The translations under genes and the position numbers were made by a program. Of a stretch of DNA of 64,000 nt, positions 9,431-16,675 are shown in pieces. The stretch comes from Alphaproteobacteria bacterium (lineage in GTDB: Bacteria > Pseudomonadota > Alphaproteobacteria > GCA-2731375): positions 62,001 to 126,000 of the forward strand of contig JADHTB010000003.1 in the NCBI GenBank assembly GCA_016776605.1, written 5' to 3'. The notes beneath the pieces were generated by a model. It saw only the letters and a program-made list of their open reading frames with translations, was not told the origin of the DNA and ran no database searches. The stretch's first letter is position 1. Every line of letters starts with the position of its first letter.

Positions 9431-9547
9431 GGCAATTCCGAATTAATCAGAATCGCGAAGCGATTATAAGTGAATGGAATTGCCCTAGGTGATTGATTCA
9501 ATTGCTCTATCTTTAACAGCCTGAGCGCATTTTCTTTGAATGCGCTC
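9427..9547. repeat. CTAG-bounded palindromic repeat, copy 3
   Basis: A full-length copy read in reverse. It starts at CTAG, contains the central hairpin AATCGCGAAGCGATT, the motif AATTGCTCTA and ends in the stem GAGCGCATT / AATGCGCTC (about 9523-9547). The left CTAG forms the stop codon of the preceding monooxygenase gene. About 140 bp of sequence follow (9548-9690), in which only two copies of CAGCTGGGG and no gene are seen. Confidence 0.85.
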
Positions 9548-9776
9548 TCGCGCCGGCATCACCGTCGGCTGGCGGGTCAAGCAAAAAGCAAGACCCGACC
9601 CCCATATCTGGTCAAAAATACCCAGCTGGGGGAGGTCGCCAACCAGCTGGGGTGAGTGCTTCAAGAGGAGATGGGATCATCGTGGGCGGCAAAAGTTAAC
9701 AATCCGTTAATGAGCCCAAAACCAGTGCAAGCCGCCGCGCGCGTGTCCGGGAATTTTGCCCTGGCTTCAGTAACGA

Positions 9777-9808
9777 CTTCCAGTTCCAGCTACTTCCAGT
9801 TCCAGCTA
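9777..9808. repeat. 16-bp tandem duplication at a gene end
   Basis: CTTCCAGTTCCAGCTA occurs twice in direct succession. The stop codon (TAG, minus strand) of the membrane protein at 9790-10341 lies at the junction of the two units. Confidence 0.9.
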
Positions 9809-10341
9809 TCTGGATGGAGCAACAGCCACCTCGCCTCGGCGGATAAAACCTCCGTAGACCCATAGATAAAATCCATGGATGCCCAGGCACCCAAATAGAT
9901 GGACACGACGACCGTACCCAGCAGAGCGACAATGCGAGACATATAGGCGAAATTGTGCAGGGCACCGCCTTTCATGGACCGTAGTTGTGTTTCTACCTTG
10001 CGGGCATCCGCCTGTGACTCCGACCAGGTTAGGTAGGCCTCCATGCGGGCTTTACCGCCCGCGGCCGTGCCGGGAGGCGAACGATCAGGAAACAGCAGGC
10101 CCTTCACATATGCCAAACCAATAAGGACAATTATAGCCCCGCCGCCAAGCGACATAACGATATAGAAAATCGTGTTGGCGTGTATTCCTTGCTGGGGTAC
10201 GCTCCACAGGGCCAAGGGAAAGACCAGAACGATAAGACCCATCAGGGTCATGATACCTTCGATCAAACCAAGGGCTAATTGCGCGACGATGGTTCGCAGG
10301 CCATTCGCAGGTCTCACTTTGGAAACTCCATGCTCGATCAT
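9790..10341 (-). CDS. hypothetical three-helix membrane protein
   Basis: I do not recognise this 183-residue protein. Hydrophobic segments lie at about residues 22-45 (ALGLIEGIMTLMGLIVLVF), 58-82 (IVMSLGGGAIIVLIGLAYV) and 135-155 (IVALLGTVVVSIYLGAW), with a charged segment between the second and third (EAYLTWSESQADARKVETQ) that may form a helix. The gene has its own leader, with a predicted sigma-70 promoter whose sequence is shared with the TPR gene at 13316. Base composition (AT-richer than the catabolic genes) and the lack of conserved neighbours suit an accessory gene. Confidence 0.6.
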   Translation of the reverse strand: MIEHGVSKVRPANGLRTIVAQLALGLIEGIMTLMGLIVLVFPLALWSVPQQGIHANTIFYIVMSLGGGAIIVLIGLAYVKGLLFPDRSPPGTAAGGKARMEAYLTWSESQADARKVETQLRSMKGGALHNFAYMSRIVALLGTVVVSIYLGAWASMDFIYGSTEVLSAEARWLLLHPDSWNWK

Positions 10342-10398
10342 ATTTCACATTCAGAAATTGCTTGTCCAAGGACAGGCGAAGTGGGCCTGCCCAACAGT

Positions 10399-10477
10399 CC
10401 ATACGCCCATCGTAGCACCGCTCCCCAACATCGCAAACCTTCCAAACAGCGGCCAATTGAAGACCCTTTACGCGGCC
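10399..10477 (-). promoter_or_regulatory. shared promoter cassette, copy A
   Basis: Read on the minus strand, this 79-bp block carries TTGCGA (10431-10436) and TACGAT (10409-10414) separated by 16 bp, a plausible sigma-70 promoter about 60 bp before the start at 10341. Upstream of the -35 lies AAAGGGTCTTCAATTGGCC. The same block in the same layout precedes the TPR gene (13337-13416). Confidence 0.65.
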
Positions 10478-10553
10478 TCTGGGCCCGCGGCAAACGGCGG
10501 CTTCGATTCCTGAACGGGCCATTAAATTGGCTGAAAATCTCGATTTTAAGAGT

Positions 10554-11288
10554 TCAGCAATTCGTGGTTACAAGGCGGTAGCCAAGATCATACTCATCAA
10601 GCTCGAGCAGTTCGGAATATCGCCGCGCCCATGCACCGGAGTTCAAGTCGCCCGCAAGCTTTTTCAACGCCGGGGCAACGTTGTCCAGCGCCCAGAAGCA
10701 GGAAATGGCGGCCCGGATTTTAGCATCAAGATAGGCCTCGGGCCGTCGCCAATAGGCGCCCAGGAAACCGTCGGTACAGTCATGCGGTATCGGAACGGGC
10801 GTCGTCTCCACCGGCCCAAGCCACGCTTCATAATCCGTCATCCTTGGCATTTGCCCTTCGTCCAACGTCACAAGCTGTGGAATATAGTCGGCAAGCCAGT
10901 GGCCCCGATGCAAAGGGTCGAATGTCAGTATGACGACTCGGCCCCGCGTCACACGGCGCATCTCTTTCAGGCCTTTCTCCTTGTCAGCCCAATGATGCAC
11001 GGTCAGGATCGCCGTCGACGCATCAAAGGAATTGTCGTCGAAAGGCAGGTTTTCGGCGTAACCCTGCATAACCGGAGCCGCCGAGGCACTGCGCTGCCGG
11101 ATCATTTCGCTTGAAGGCTCGATGGCCGTGACTGATCTGTCGGCCGGCTCGTACGAGCCCGTTCCAGCGCCAACATTCAAAATAGTCTTGGCGGTTCCCA
11201 GAGCGTTCGAGATCACCATTCCAATCCGGGAGTCAGGTTTCCTGAGATCAGAATAATTGACGCCGATCGTATCGTAAGAAGTGCGCAT
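10554..11288 (-). CDS. class I SAM-dependent methyltransferase
   Basis: A 244-residue methyltransferase of the UbiE/type-11 group. Motif I is ILNVGAGTGSYEP near residue 37, motif II ends the strand VTAIEPSSEMI, and the DASTAILTVHHWADK strand (post motif IV) is typical. A longer frame begins at 11351, but the ATG at 11288 lies seven bases after ACGAGG and begins the conserved N-terminus (MRTSYDTIGVNYSDLRKPD). The substrate is unknown. The N-terminal pattern resembles small-molecule methyltransferases found beside resistance or accessory genes; the neighbourhood gives no further clue. Confidence 0.82.
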   Translation of the reverse strand: MRTSYDTIGVNYSDLRKPDSRIGMVISNALGTAKTILNVGAGTGSYEPADRSVTAIEPSSEMIRQRSASAAPVMQGYAENLPFDDNSFDASTAILTVHHWADKEKGLKEMRRVTRGRVVILTFDPLHRGHWLADYIPQLVTLDEGQMPRMTDYEAWLGPVETTPVPIPHDCTDGFLGAYWRRPEAYLDAKIRAAISCFWALDNVAPALKKLAGDLNSGAWARRYSELLELDEYDLGYRLVTTNC

Positions 11289-11349
11289 GGTGCCTCGTAA
11301 CATATTGCGGCAGTTTTTGTCAGTAGAGGCCTGCTTTGTCTGCAAAGCC

Positions 11350-11414
11350 AAACAAAGGGGACGCTATCCTTCGCGCAAGAAAATAGGAAGAAAAGGGAAG
11401 AGTCCCCTTTGTTT
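11350..11414. repeat. 13-bp inverted repeat flanking a 39-bp spacer
   Basis: AAACAAAGGGGAC (11350-11362) and its exact reverse complement GTCCCCTTTGTTT (11402-11414) lie in the gap upstream of the methyltransferase gene. It could be a small decayed element or a structured leader; it has no T-run that would make it a standard terminator. Confidence 0.6.
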
Positions 11415-11510
11415 CATTTAGATATGGGCTTGGCCTTGTGGTCCATAGCCGCCTGAAAGGGTGTCGGTGTGGCCCATTGCGCTAACTTTCGTTAACGTGA
11501 CAGTGCCATC

Positions 11511-11711
11511 TCAAGGTCCATAGCCAGTACGTTGTTCATCCCAAATCCTTTCAGATTCGTAGATCGCGTCAACACAGGCCTGCCATGACAAGGAGCCCTG
11601 CGCATGACCTTTCGCCTCGCATTCTCCGCCCGCGAAGCCGCCAGTTGTCATCTGGCAGGCCGCCAGCAAGCCGGCCAGCGCAATGATGATCGATAATCGG
11701 CATCGTGTCAT
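11511..11711 (-). CDS. small putative lipoprotein
   Basis: A 66-residue protein with a lipoprotein signal: positively charged start MTRCR, hydrophobic core LSIIIALAGLLAAC with the lipobox LAAC (Cys19), then a short mature part (about 47 residues) with two further cysteines and an acidic middle. It would be lipidated and exported. I do not recognise the family; a similar architecture is common among small entericidin-like or orphan lipoproteins. No clear ribosome site is visible. Confidence 0.55.
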   Translation of the reverse strand: MTRCRLSIIIALAGLLAACQMTTGGFAGGECEAKGHAQGSLSWQACVDAIYESERIWDEQRTGYGP

Positions 11712-11842
11712 TTCAATCTCCCAAATGCGCGGATGTCAAGAACGTCTGAAAAATTGCAGTTTGCTTTGGATAACTGTGCAAACTGGTCCTGATTTAACAA
11801 CTATTATACCACCCGTGTGGTCAAGCACGGGGACACAATCCC

Positions 11843-12238
11843 GTGTCTGTCAATCGCCGGCTATCACTCCGAAAAAAGCTGCACCCCCTGTTGGAGGCCC
11901 TGCACGAACGCCTGGCGTCCGTGGTGATCGAATGCCTGCCCTGGTCAGAGGCCATCCGCCGCTATGACCGCCCGGAAACCCTGTTCTATCTGGACCCGCC
12001 CTATTGGGGCTCCGAGGGCGACTACGGCAAGGATCTGTTCGCGCGGGAGGATTTCACCGCCCTGGCCGCCCAACTGGCCGCCATCAAGGGCCAATTCATC
12101 CTATCCATCAACGACACCCCCGAGATCCGCCAGATCTTCCTGCCCTTCACCATAGAGCCCGTCGAAACTACCTACACCATCGCCGGCAACAACAAGGCCA
12201 AAAAGGCCGGCGAGTTGATTATCACGGGGCATGCATAA
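11843..12238 (+). pseudogene. DNA adenine methylase remnant, N-terminus missing
   Basis: The frame encodes the C-terminal half of a phage-type D12-class N6-adenine methyltransferase. The catalytic DPPY (residues 51-54 of the frame) in LFYLDPPYWG is intact, followed by EDFTALAAQLAAIKGQF, ILSINDTPEIR and the terminal ELIITGHA. Full proteins are about 260-290 residues and start with an SAM-binding FxGGK region, which is absent here; the similarity begins at about codon 12 (KLHPLLEALHERLASVVIE). With no SAM motif it should be inactive. It marks a former prophage or island in this accessory stretch. Confidence 0.75.
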
Positions 12239-12302
12239 ATGTCCGTTTGCGAACAGGGGAATCCAAATGAGTGAGGTTCTCAGCAAAAGCGGCAGTTCGG
12301 CG

Positions 12303-13316
12303 TCACTTCGCTTCTTGCTGATAAGGTTTCCCAGCACGGTAAAGGGAAAGCCTGGACTGAACATCGGCGATGGCATCGTCGGTGCCGCCTTCCGATCTCA
12401 GCTCGACGATGGCCCGTTCCTGGGTTGCCACAGCGTCAAAAAATTGTCCCGCACGCGCATAGGCGGCGGCCAAGGTATCCAGTTCGGCGCTCAAATTACT
12501 CAAACTCACCGCCCTTCGCGCCAGAGAAATTGCCCGCTCTCCATCCCATATTGGTGCAGACGGTGCCGTCGCAAGCAGCCATGCGAGGCTATTGTAGCCC
12601 CTGGCCTCATCCGGTTTCAGGCGGATAGCTTGGTCATAGTCGTGGATCGCACGGGCGTATTGGCTCTTGGTGGAGAACTCAACGCCTCGGTTGTAGTAAG
12701 CCTCGCCATCATCCGGTTTCAGGCGGATGGCTTCGCTATAATCCCAGATTGCAAGGTCGGACTGGCCTTTGATGGAGTACGCCACGCCCCGGTTGTAGTA
12801 TGCCATGCTGTAATCCGGGTTTAGGCGGATGGCATCATCGTAGTCACGAATTGCAAGGTCGAACTGGCCTCTGTCTTGGTTCACCATGCCTCGGAAATAG
12901 TAGGTACTGGCTTTATTCGGTCTCAGGCTGATGGCTTCGTCCAAGTCCCTGACTGCAAGATCGAATTGGCCTTTGGCATGGTACCCAAGACCCCGATTGT
13001 TATAGGTCCGGGCTTCCGGTTTCAAGCGAATGGCTTCGCCAAAGTCCCGGATCGCGCGATCGCATTGGCCTCCTTGGAGGTACGCGTTGCCCCGGTTGTA
13101 GTAGGTAGTCGGGTAATATTCTTCCCTCAAATCACCTGAGTTCAGCAGCCATGTACAAGCACCTATTCGGCGGTCTGGATCGGCATAGGCGGTCGCGCAC
13201 CATTTGGCATTGGTCTCATGATCGACCTCCTGTGCCACACCAAACGTTGTTGTCAAAACACTAATCATCGCCACGGCGCCAAAGACAACTACACGCCATC
13301 GCCGCATTTTCATCAT
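12303..13316 (-). CDS. exported tetratricopeptide-repeat protein
   Basis: A 337-residue protein with a signal peptide (MMKMRRWRVVVFGAVAMISV, cleavage likely after VAQ) and about six TPR units between residues 70 and 290. Each unit follows the pattern YYNRGxAYxxKGQxDxAIxDYxxAIRLKPD. TPRs serve as protein-protein scaffolds; in the periplasm they often pair with envelope machinery. The frame is open further upstream to 13370, but the predicted -10 element (13348-13353) lies inside that extension, so the ATG at 13316 behind GGTGGA is the likely start. No partner is evident. Confidence 0.8.
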   Translation of the reverse strand: MMKMRRWRVVVFGAVAMISVLTTTFGVAQEVDHETNAKWCATAYADPDRRIGACTWLLNSGDLREEYYPTTYYNRGNAYLQGGQCDRAIRDFGEAIRLKPEARTYNNRGLGYHAKGQFDLAVRDLDEAISLRPNKASTYYFRGMVNQDRGQFDLAIRDYDDAIRLNPDYSMAYYNRGVAYSIKGQSDLAIWDYSEAIRLKPDDGEAYYNRGVEFSTKSQYARAIHDYDQAIRLKPDEARGYNSLAWLLATAPSAPIWDGERAISLARRAVSLSNLSAELDTLAAAYARAGQFFDAVATQERAIVELRSEGGTDDAIADVQSRLSLYRAGKPYQQEAK

Positions 13317-13336
13317 ATTCGGTCCACCGGCAACAA

Positions 13337-13416
13337 CCATACGCCCCATCGTAGCACCGCCCCCCGCCACCGCAACCCATCCGAATAACGGCCCATTAAA
13401 GACCCTTTAAGCGGCC
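13337..13416 (-). promoter_or_regulatory. shared promoter cassette, copy B
   Basis: On the minus strand, TTGCGG (13370-13375) and TACGAT (13348-13353) are 16 bp apart, with AAAGGGTCTTTAATGGGCC upstream. The whole block aligns with 10399-10477 with few changes. It leaves a leader of only about 25 bases before the TPR gene start at 13316. Confidence 0.65.
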
Positions 13417-13571
13417 CTTAAACAGATCGCCATGGCGCGCTCAGCGCCGCCACCCGCGCGTGGCGCCCACCATGTACAACCATTCCCATCCCTGCGAGAC
13501 TACGCCGGCAACAAACCCAGGAGCGCGCGGCGGCCCCCCAATCCCGGCCCCAGCCACCGCCAGGACTCGAC

Positions 13572-14546
13572 ATGGCCAACGAAGAACATCTCTACAAGTT
13601 CAATGAAATGAGCATTGCAGATTGGAATGAATGGCGCGAAGCGAACCCAGACGTCGTTCCGGACCTTTCTGGAGGGCGATTCCAAGCAGAGCACCTCCAT
13701 CAAAGAAATCTCCATAATGCCCTCCTCACAAAGGTAACAATCTTGGGGAAAAACCTCGTTGGGGCTCTCATCAAAGGAGCCGACCTCAAAGGTGTCGACC
13801 TCACAGGTGTCGATCTCACAGCTGTCGACCTCACAGGGGCCGCCCTCAAAGGCGCCAATTTATCGGGCGCAAATATCAAGAATGCAAATTTTTTCAGAGC
13901 CAAGCTCAGTTCGACGAAATTCGAGGGCGTCGTCAATGCCAGCAAGGCTAAGTCTCTCGAAATGGCAATCCAAAGCGCAGAACTCATTGATGGCGGGTTC
14001 ATATCTGTGAAGCGAACCTTTTGTGATCGATGGCTGAATTGGGAAATAATCGGCCTGGCTGGCCGGTTGCCGCTGTTCGCGGCGTCTTACTCGGCGCTCA
14101 TTTTGATACCTTTGTTCTTCTACGGTTTGGCGTTTTACAACAGCAAGGTTCAACATATGTTGGATTGGGCCGGCTCGGTTGCCGAGCCTGATCCCAACTA
14201 CAATTTCGCGAAGATTGCTCTCGAAACGCTCCATCAGCAGCCGATCCCCAGCCATTCATTCGTCTTCATCGTATCGACTGTCGTTTTAGCGTTCGCGGCT
14301 ACGATCTACACTTTTGCCTGTCCTTCGCGGGTCAAGGAGTTCACCCAAGAGGTCTGGGTGTATCAATTCGGCAATGCACTGATTCAATATTGGCCGTACG
14401 CCTGGAAGTATGAAAATTTACGGATTGCTTGCGCCGTCTGCTATCTCTTTGGTGGCGGCGGCGTCGCATTGGTCATCTTGATAAAGGTTTCTAGGGCGGC
14501 GACGTTCATCTGGAACAACTCGAACCTTCCCTGGTTCCTGAGTTGA
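13572..14546 (+). CDS. pentapeptide-repeat membrane protein
   Basis: A 324-residue protein with two parts. Residues about 45-125 hold pentapeptide repeats of the A(D/N)LxG type (KGADLKGVDLTGVDLTAVDLT...), which form a right-handed beta-helix; the same region shows obvious DNA repetition around GTCGACCTCACAGG. The C-terminal half has three hydrophobic segments at about 172-195, 231-255 and 287-308. Such fusions of pentapeptide repeats to membrane helices are widespread and mostly uncharacterised, sometimes linked to potassium channels or stress. No ribosome site stands out. The gene is monocistronic between the TPR gene and tRNA-Arg. Confidence 0.75.
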   Translation: MANEEHLYKFNEMSIADWNEWREANPDVVPDLSGGRFQAEHLHQRNLHNALLTKVTILGKNLVGALIKGADLKGVDLTGVDLTAVDLTGAALKGANLSGANIKNANFFRAKLSSTKFEGVVNASKAKSLEMAIQSAELIDGGFISVKRTFCDRWLNWEIIGLAGRLPLFAASYSALILIPLFFYGLAFYNSKVQHMLDWAGSVAEPDPNYNFAKIALETLHQQPIPSHSFVFIVSTVVLAFAATIYTFACPSRVKEFTQEVWVYQFGNALIQYWPYAWKYENLRIACAVCYLFGGGGVALVILIKVSRAATFIWNNSNLPWFLS

Positions 14547-14735
14547 GGGCTTCGGTTGGCTTTCAAACGGAATTTCGACGGCCACTTCGGTAAAAGTGCC
14601 AAGCATCAAAACCAAGTGTCGTTTTTTCAAAACCATCTGTCGCGCTACAACAAGCATTTGATTTGCTGCAAAAGATTTTTGCTGCATAAATGGCTAAGGC
14701 GACAGTGCATTCTCTCGCATCCGGTAACAAGCAGA

Positions 14736-14812
14736 TGGTGCGCCCGGCTGGACTCGAACCAGCGACCCCTTGATTAGGAATCAAGTGCTCTATCCTGCTG
14801 AGCTACGGGCGC
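14736..14812 (-). tRNA. tRNA-Arg (anticodon CCT)
   Basis: The minus strand folds into a full cloverleaf of 77 nt. The acceptor stem is GCGCCCG / CGGGCGC, the D arm GCTC/GAGC, the anticodon stem CTTGA/TCAAG with loop TTCCTAA (anticodon CCT), and the T arm GCTGG-TTCGAGT-CCAGC. CCA is encoded at the 3' end. The accessory-looking stretch 9431-14735 lies on its 3' side, a frequent site for island integration, although no att duplication was identified. Confidence 0.95.
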
Positions 14813-15017
14813 ACGGGGTGGTCATACATTCAGGACCGGTGGCAGGGTGATAGCACATTTGGCGCGGGCCGTGAAAGTGTTGTGGCGGCAGCCATGGCCC
14901 CTGACGCCCCGCTTGTACCCTGGCGGGGCAGGCGATAAATTGGTCCCAGTATTCGCTCCATTATTCGCTGCGGCCTTCGCCCCTACCGTCACCCATCGTG
15001 TTGTTGAGGAACCGGAC

Positions 15018-16649
15018 ATGAGTGCCAATCCATTCGAGACTGATCTGCCCATCACGGCGGCCAACTATCAGGCACTCTCGCCGTTGAGCTTTCTGGCCAA
15101 GACCGCCTTTACCTTTCCCGACCACCCCTCGGTCATTGATGGCGCGGCGCGCTATACCTGGGCGGAAACCCACCGCCGCTGTCTGCGCCTGGCCTCGGCC
15201 CTGGCCAAAAAGGGTATCGGCAAGGGCGACACGGTATCTGTGATGGCGCCGAACGTAACGGCGGCGTTCGAGGCCACCTTCGGGGTGCCCATGCAGGGCG
15301 CGGTGTTGAACGCCCTGAACTATCGCCTGAACGCGGTGGAGATCGCCTTCATCCTGGATCACGGCGAATGCAAATTGTTGATCACCGATACGGAATTCAG
15401 CCCCATCATTGAAGCGGCGTTGAAGCTGGTCAAGCACCGCCCCCTGGTCATCGATATCGAGGACCCGGCCGGGCCGGGGGGCAAATCCCTGGGCGAGATG
15501 AATTACGAGGCGTTTCTGGAAACCGGCGATCCCGATTATGTCTGGTCCCCGCCGGGGGACGAATGGGACGCCATCTCGTTGAACTATACCTCCGGCACCA
15601 CGGGCAATCCCAAGGGCGTGGTCTATTGCCATCGCGGCACCTATCTGAACGCCATGGGCAACATCGTGGCCTGGAACCTGCCCGCCCATCCGGTCTATTT
15701 GTGGACCCTGCCCATGTTCCATTGCAACGGCTGGTGCTTTGCCTGGTCCATCACCGCCATTGCCGGCACCCATGTCTGCCTGCGCGCCGTCGCCCCTGGC
15801 GCGATCTATGATGCCATCGCCGATCATGGGGTCACCCATATGTGCGGCGCGCCCATCGTCATGCAGGTCATTGCCGGCGCCAGCGATGCGGAAAAACGCG
15901 CACTGCCCCATACCGTCAACATGTTCACCGCCGCCGCCCCGCCGCCCGCGGCGGTGTTGGAAGACATGGCGCGCCAGGGTTTCAACGTCACCCATGTCTA
16001 TGGCCTGACGGAGGTCTATGGCCCCTGCGTGGTCAGCGCCTGGAAAGCGGAATGGGACGAGCTGTCGATCAGTGAACAATCCCGCCTGAAGGCGCGCCAG
16101 GGCGTGGCCTATCAGGTGCAGGAGGGTTTGATGGTGGCCGATCCGGAAACCCTGGCGCCGGTGCCCATGGACGGCGAAAGCATGGGCGAGGTGTTCATGC
16201 GCGGCAACGTCACCATGAAGGGCTATCTGAAAAACCCCAAGGCCACCCAGGAGGCCTTTGCGGGGGGCTGGTTCCATACCGGCGATCTAGGCGTCTGGCA
16301 TCCGGACGGCTATGTGGAATTAAAGGACCGTTCCAAGGACATCATCATTTCCGGGGGCGAGAATATCTCCTCCATCGAGGTCGAGGATGTTTTGTATTCC
16401 AACCCAAAGGTAGCGGCGGTGGCGGTGGTGGCCAAGCCGGACGAGAAATGGGGCGAGACCCCGACCGCGTTCATCGAACTAAAACCCGGCGCCGAGGCCA
16501 CGGCCCGGGAAATCATCGATTATTGCCGCGAAAACCTGGCCCATTATAAATGCCCGCGCGAGGTGATCTTCACCGATCTGCCGAAAACCTCGACCGGCAA
16601 GATCCAGAAATTCGTGCTGCGCGACCGGATCAAGGCGGCGGCGTCATAG
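15018..16649 (+). CDS. acyl-CoA synthetase (AMP-forming), DmdB/medium-chain type
   Basis: A 543-residue adenylate-forming ligase. The AMP-binding P-loop YTSGTTGNPKGV starts at residue 190, YGLTEVYGP provides the adenine contact, GGWFHTGDLG and DRSKDIIISGGENIS form the hinge, and the catalytic lysine lies in PKTSTGKIQKF near the end. It converts a carboxylic acid, ATP and CoA to the acyl-CoA. The layout is that of 3-methylmercaptopropionyl-CoA ligase (DmdB) and related short/medium-chain ligases; which acid is used is unknown. The ATG at 15018 lies behind TGAGGA. The next gene starts 26 bp downstream. Confidence 0.9.
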   Translation: MSANPFETDLPITAANYQALSPLSFLAKTAFTFPDHPSVIDGAARYTWAETHRRCLRLASALAKKGIGKGDTVSVMAPNVTAAFEATFGVPMQGAVLNALNYRLNAVEIAFILDHGECKLLITDTEFSPIIEAALKLVKHRPLVIDIEDPAGPGGKSLGEMNYEAFLETGDPDYVWSPPGDEWDAISLNYTSGTTGNPKGVVYCHRGTYLNAMGNIVAWNLPAHPVYLWTLPMFHCNGWCFAWSITAIAGTHVCLRAVAPGAIYDAIADHGVTHMCGAPIVMQVIAGASDAEKRALPHTVNMFTAAAPPPAAVLEDMARQGFNVTHVYGLTEVYGPCVVSAWKAEWDELSISEQSRLKARQGVAYQVQEGLMVADPETLAPVPMDGESMGEVFMRGNVTMKGYLKNPKATQEAFAGGWFHTGDLGVWHPDGYVELKDRSKDIIISGGENISSIEVEDVLYSNPKVAAVAVVAKPDEKWGETPTAFIELKPGAEATAREIIDYCRENLAHYKCPREVIFTDLPKTSTGKIQKFVLRDRIKAAAS

Positions 16650-16675
16650 GCGCCCCCTACACCGGGCCCCCTTTT

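Noticed and set aside
10590..10625. GAGCAGTTCGGAATATCG resembling the repeat arm
   Set aside because: It falls in a conserved coding part of the methyltransferase (YSELLELDEYD) and has no CTAG edge or hairpin partner.
14556..14777. Small plus-strand frame ending in ARLDSNQRPLD
   Set aside because: The tail is the well-known artefact of translating a tRNA gene in antisense.
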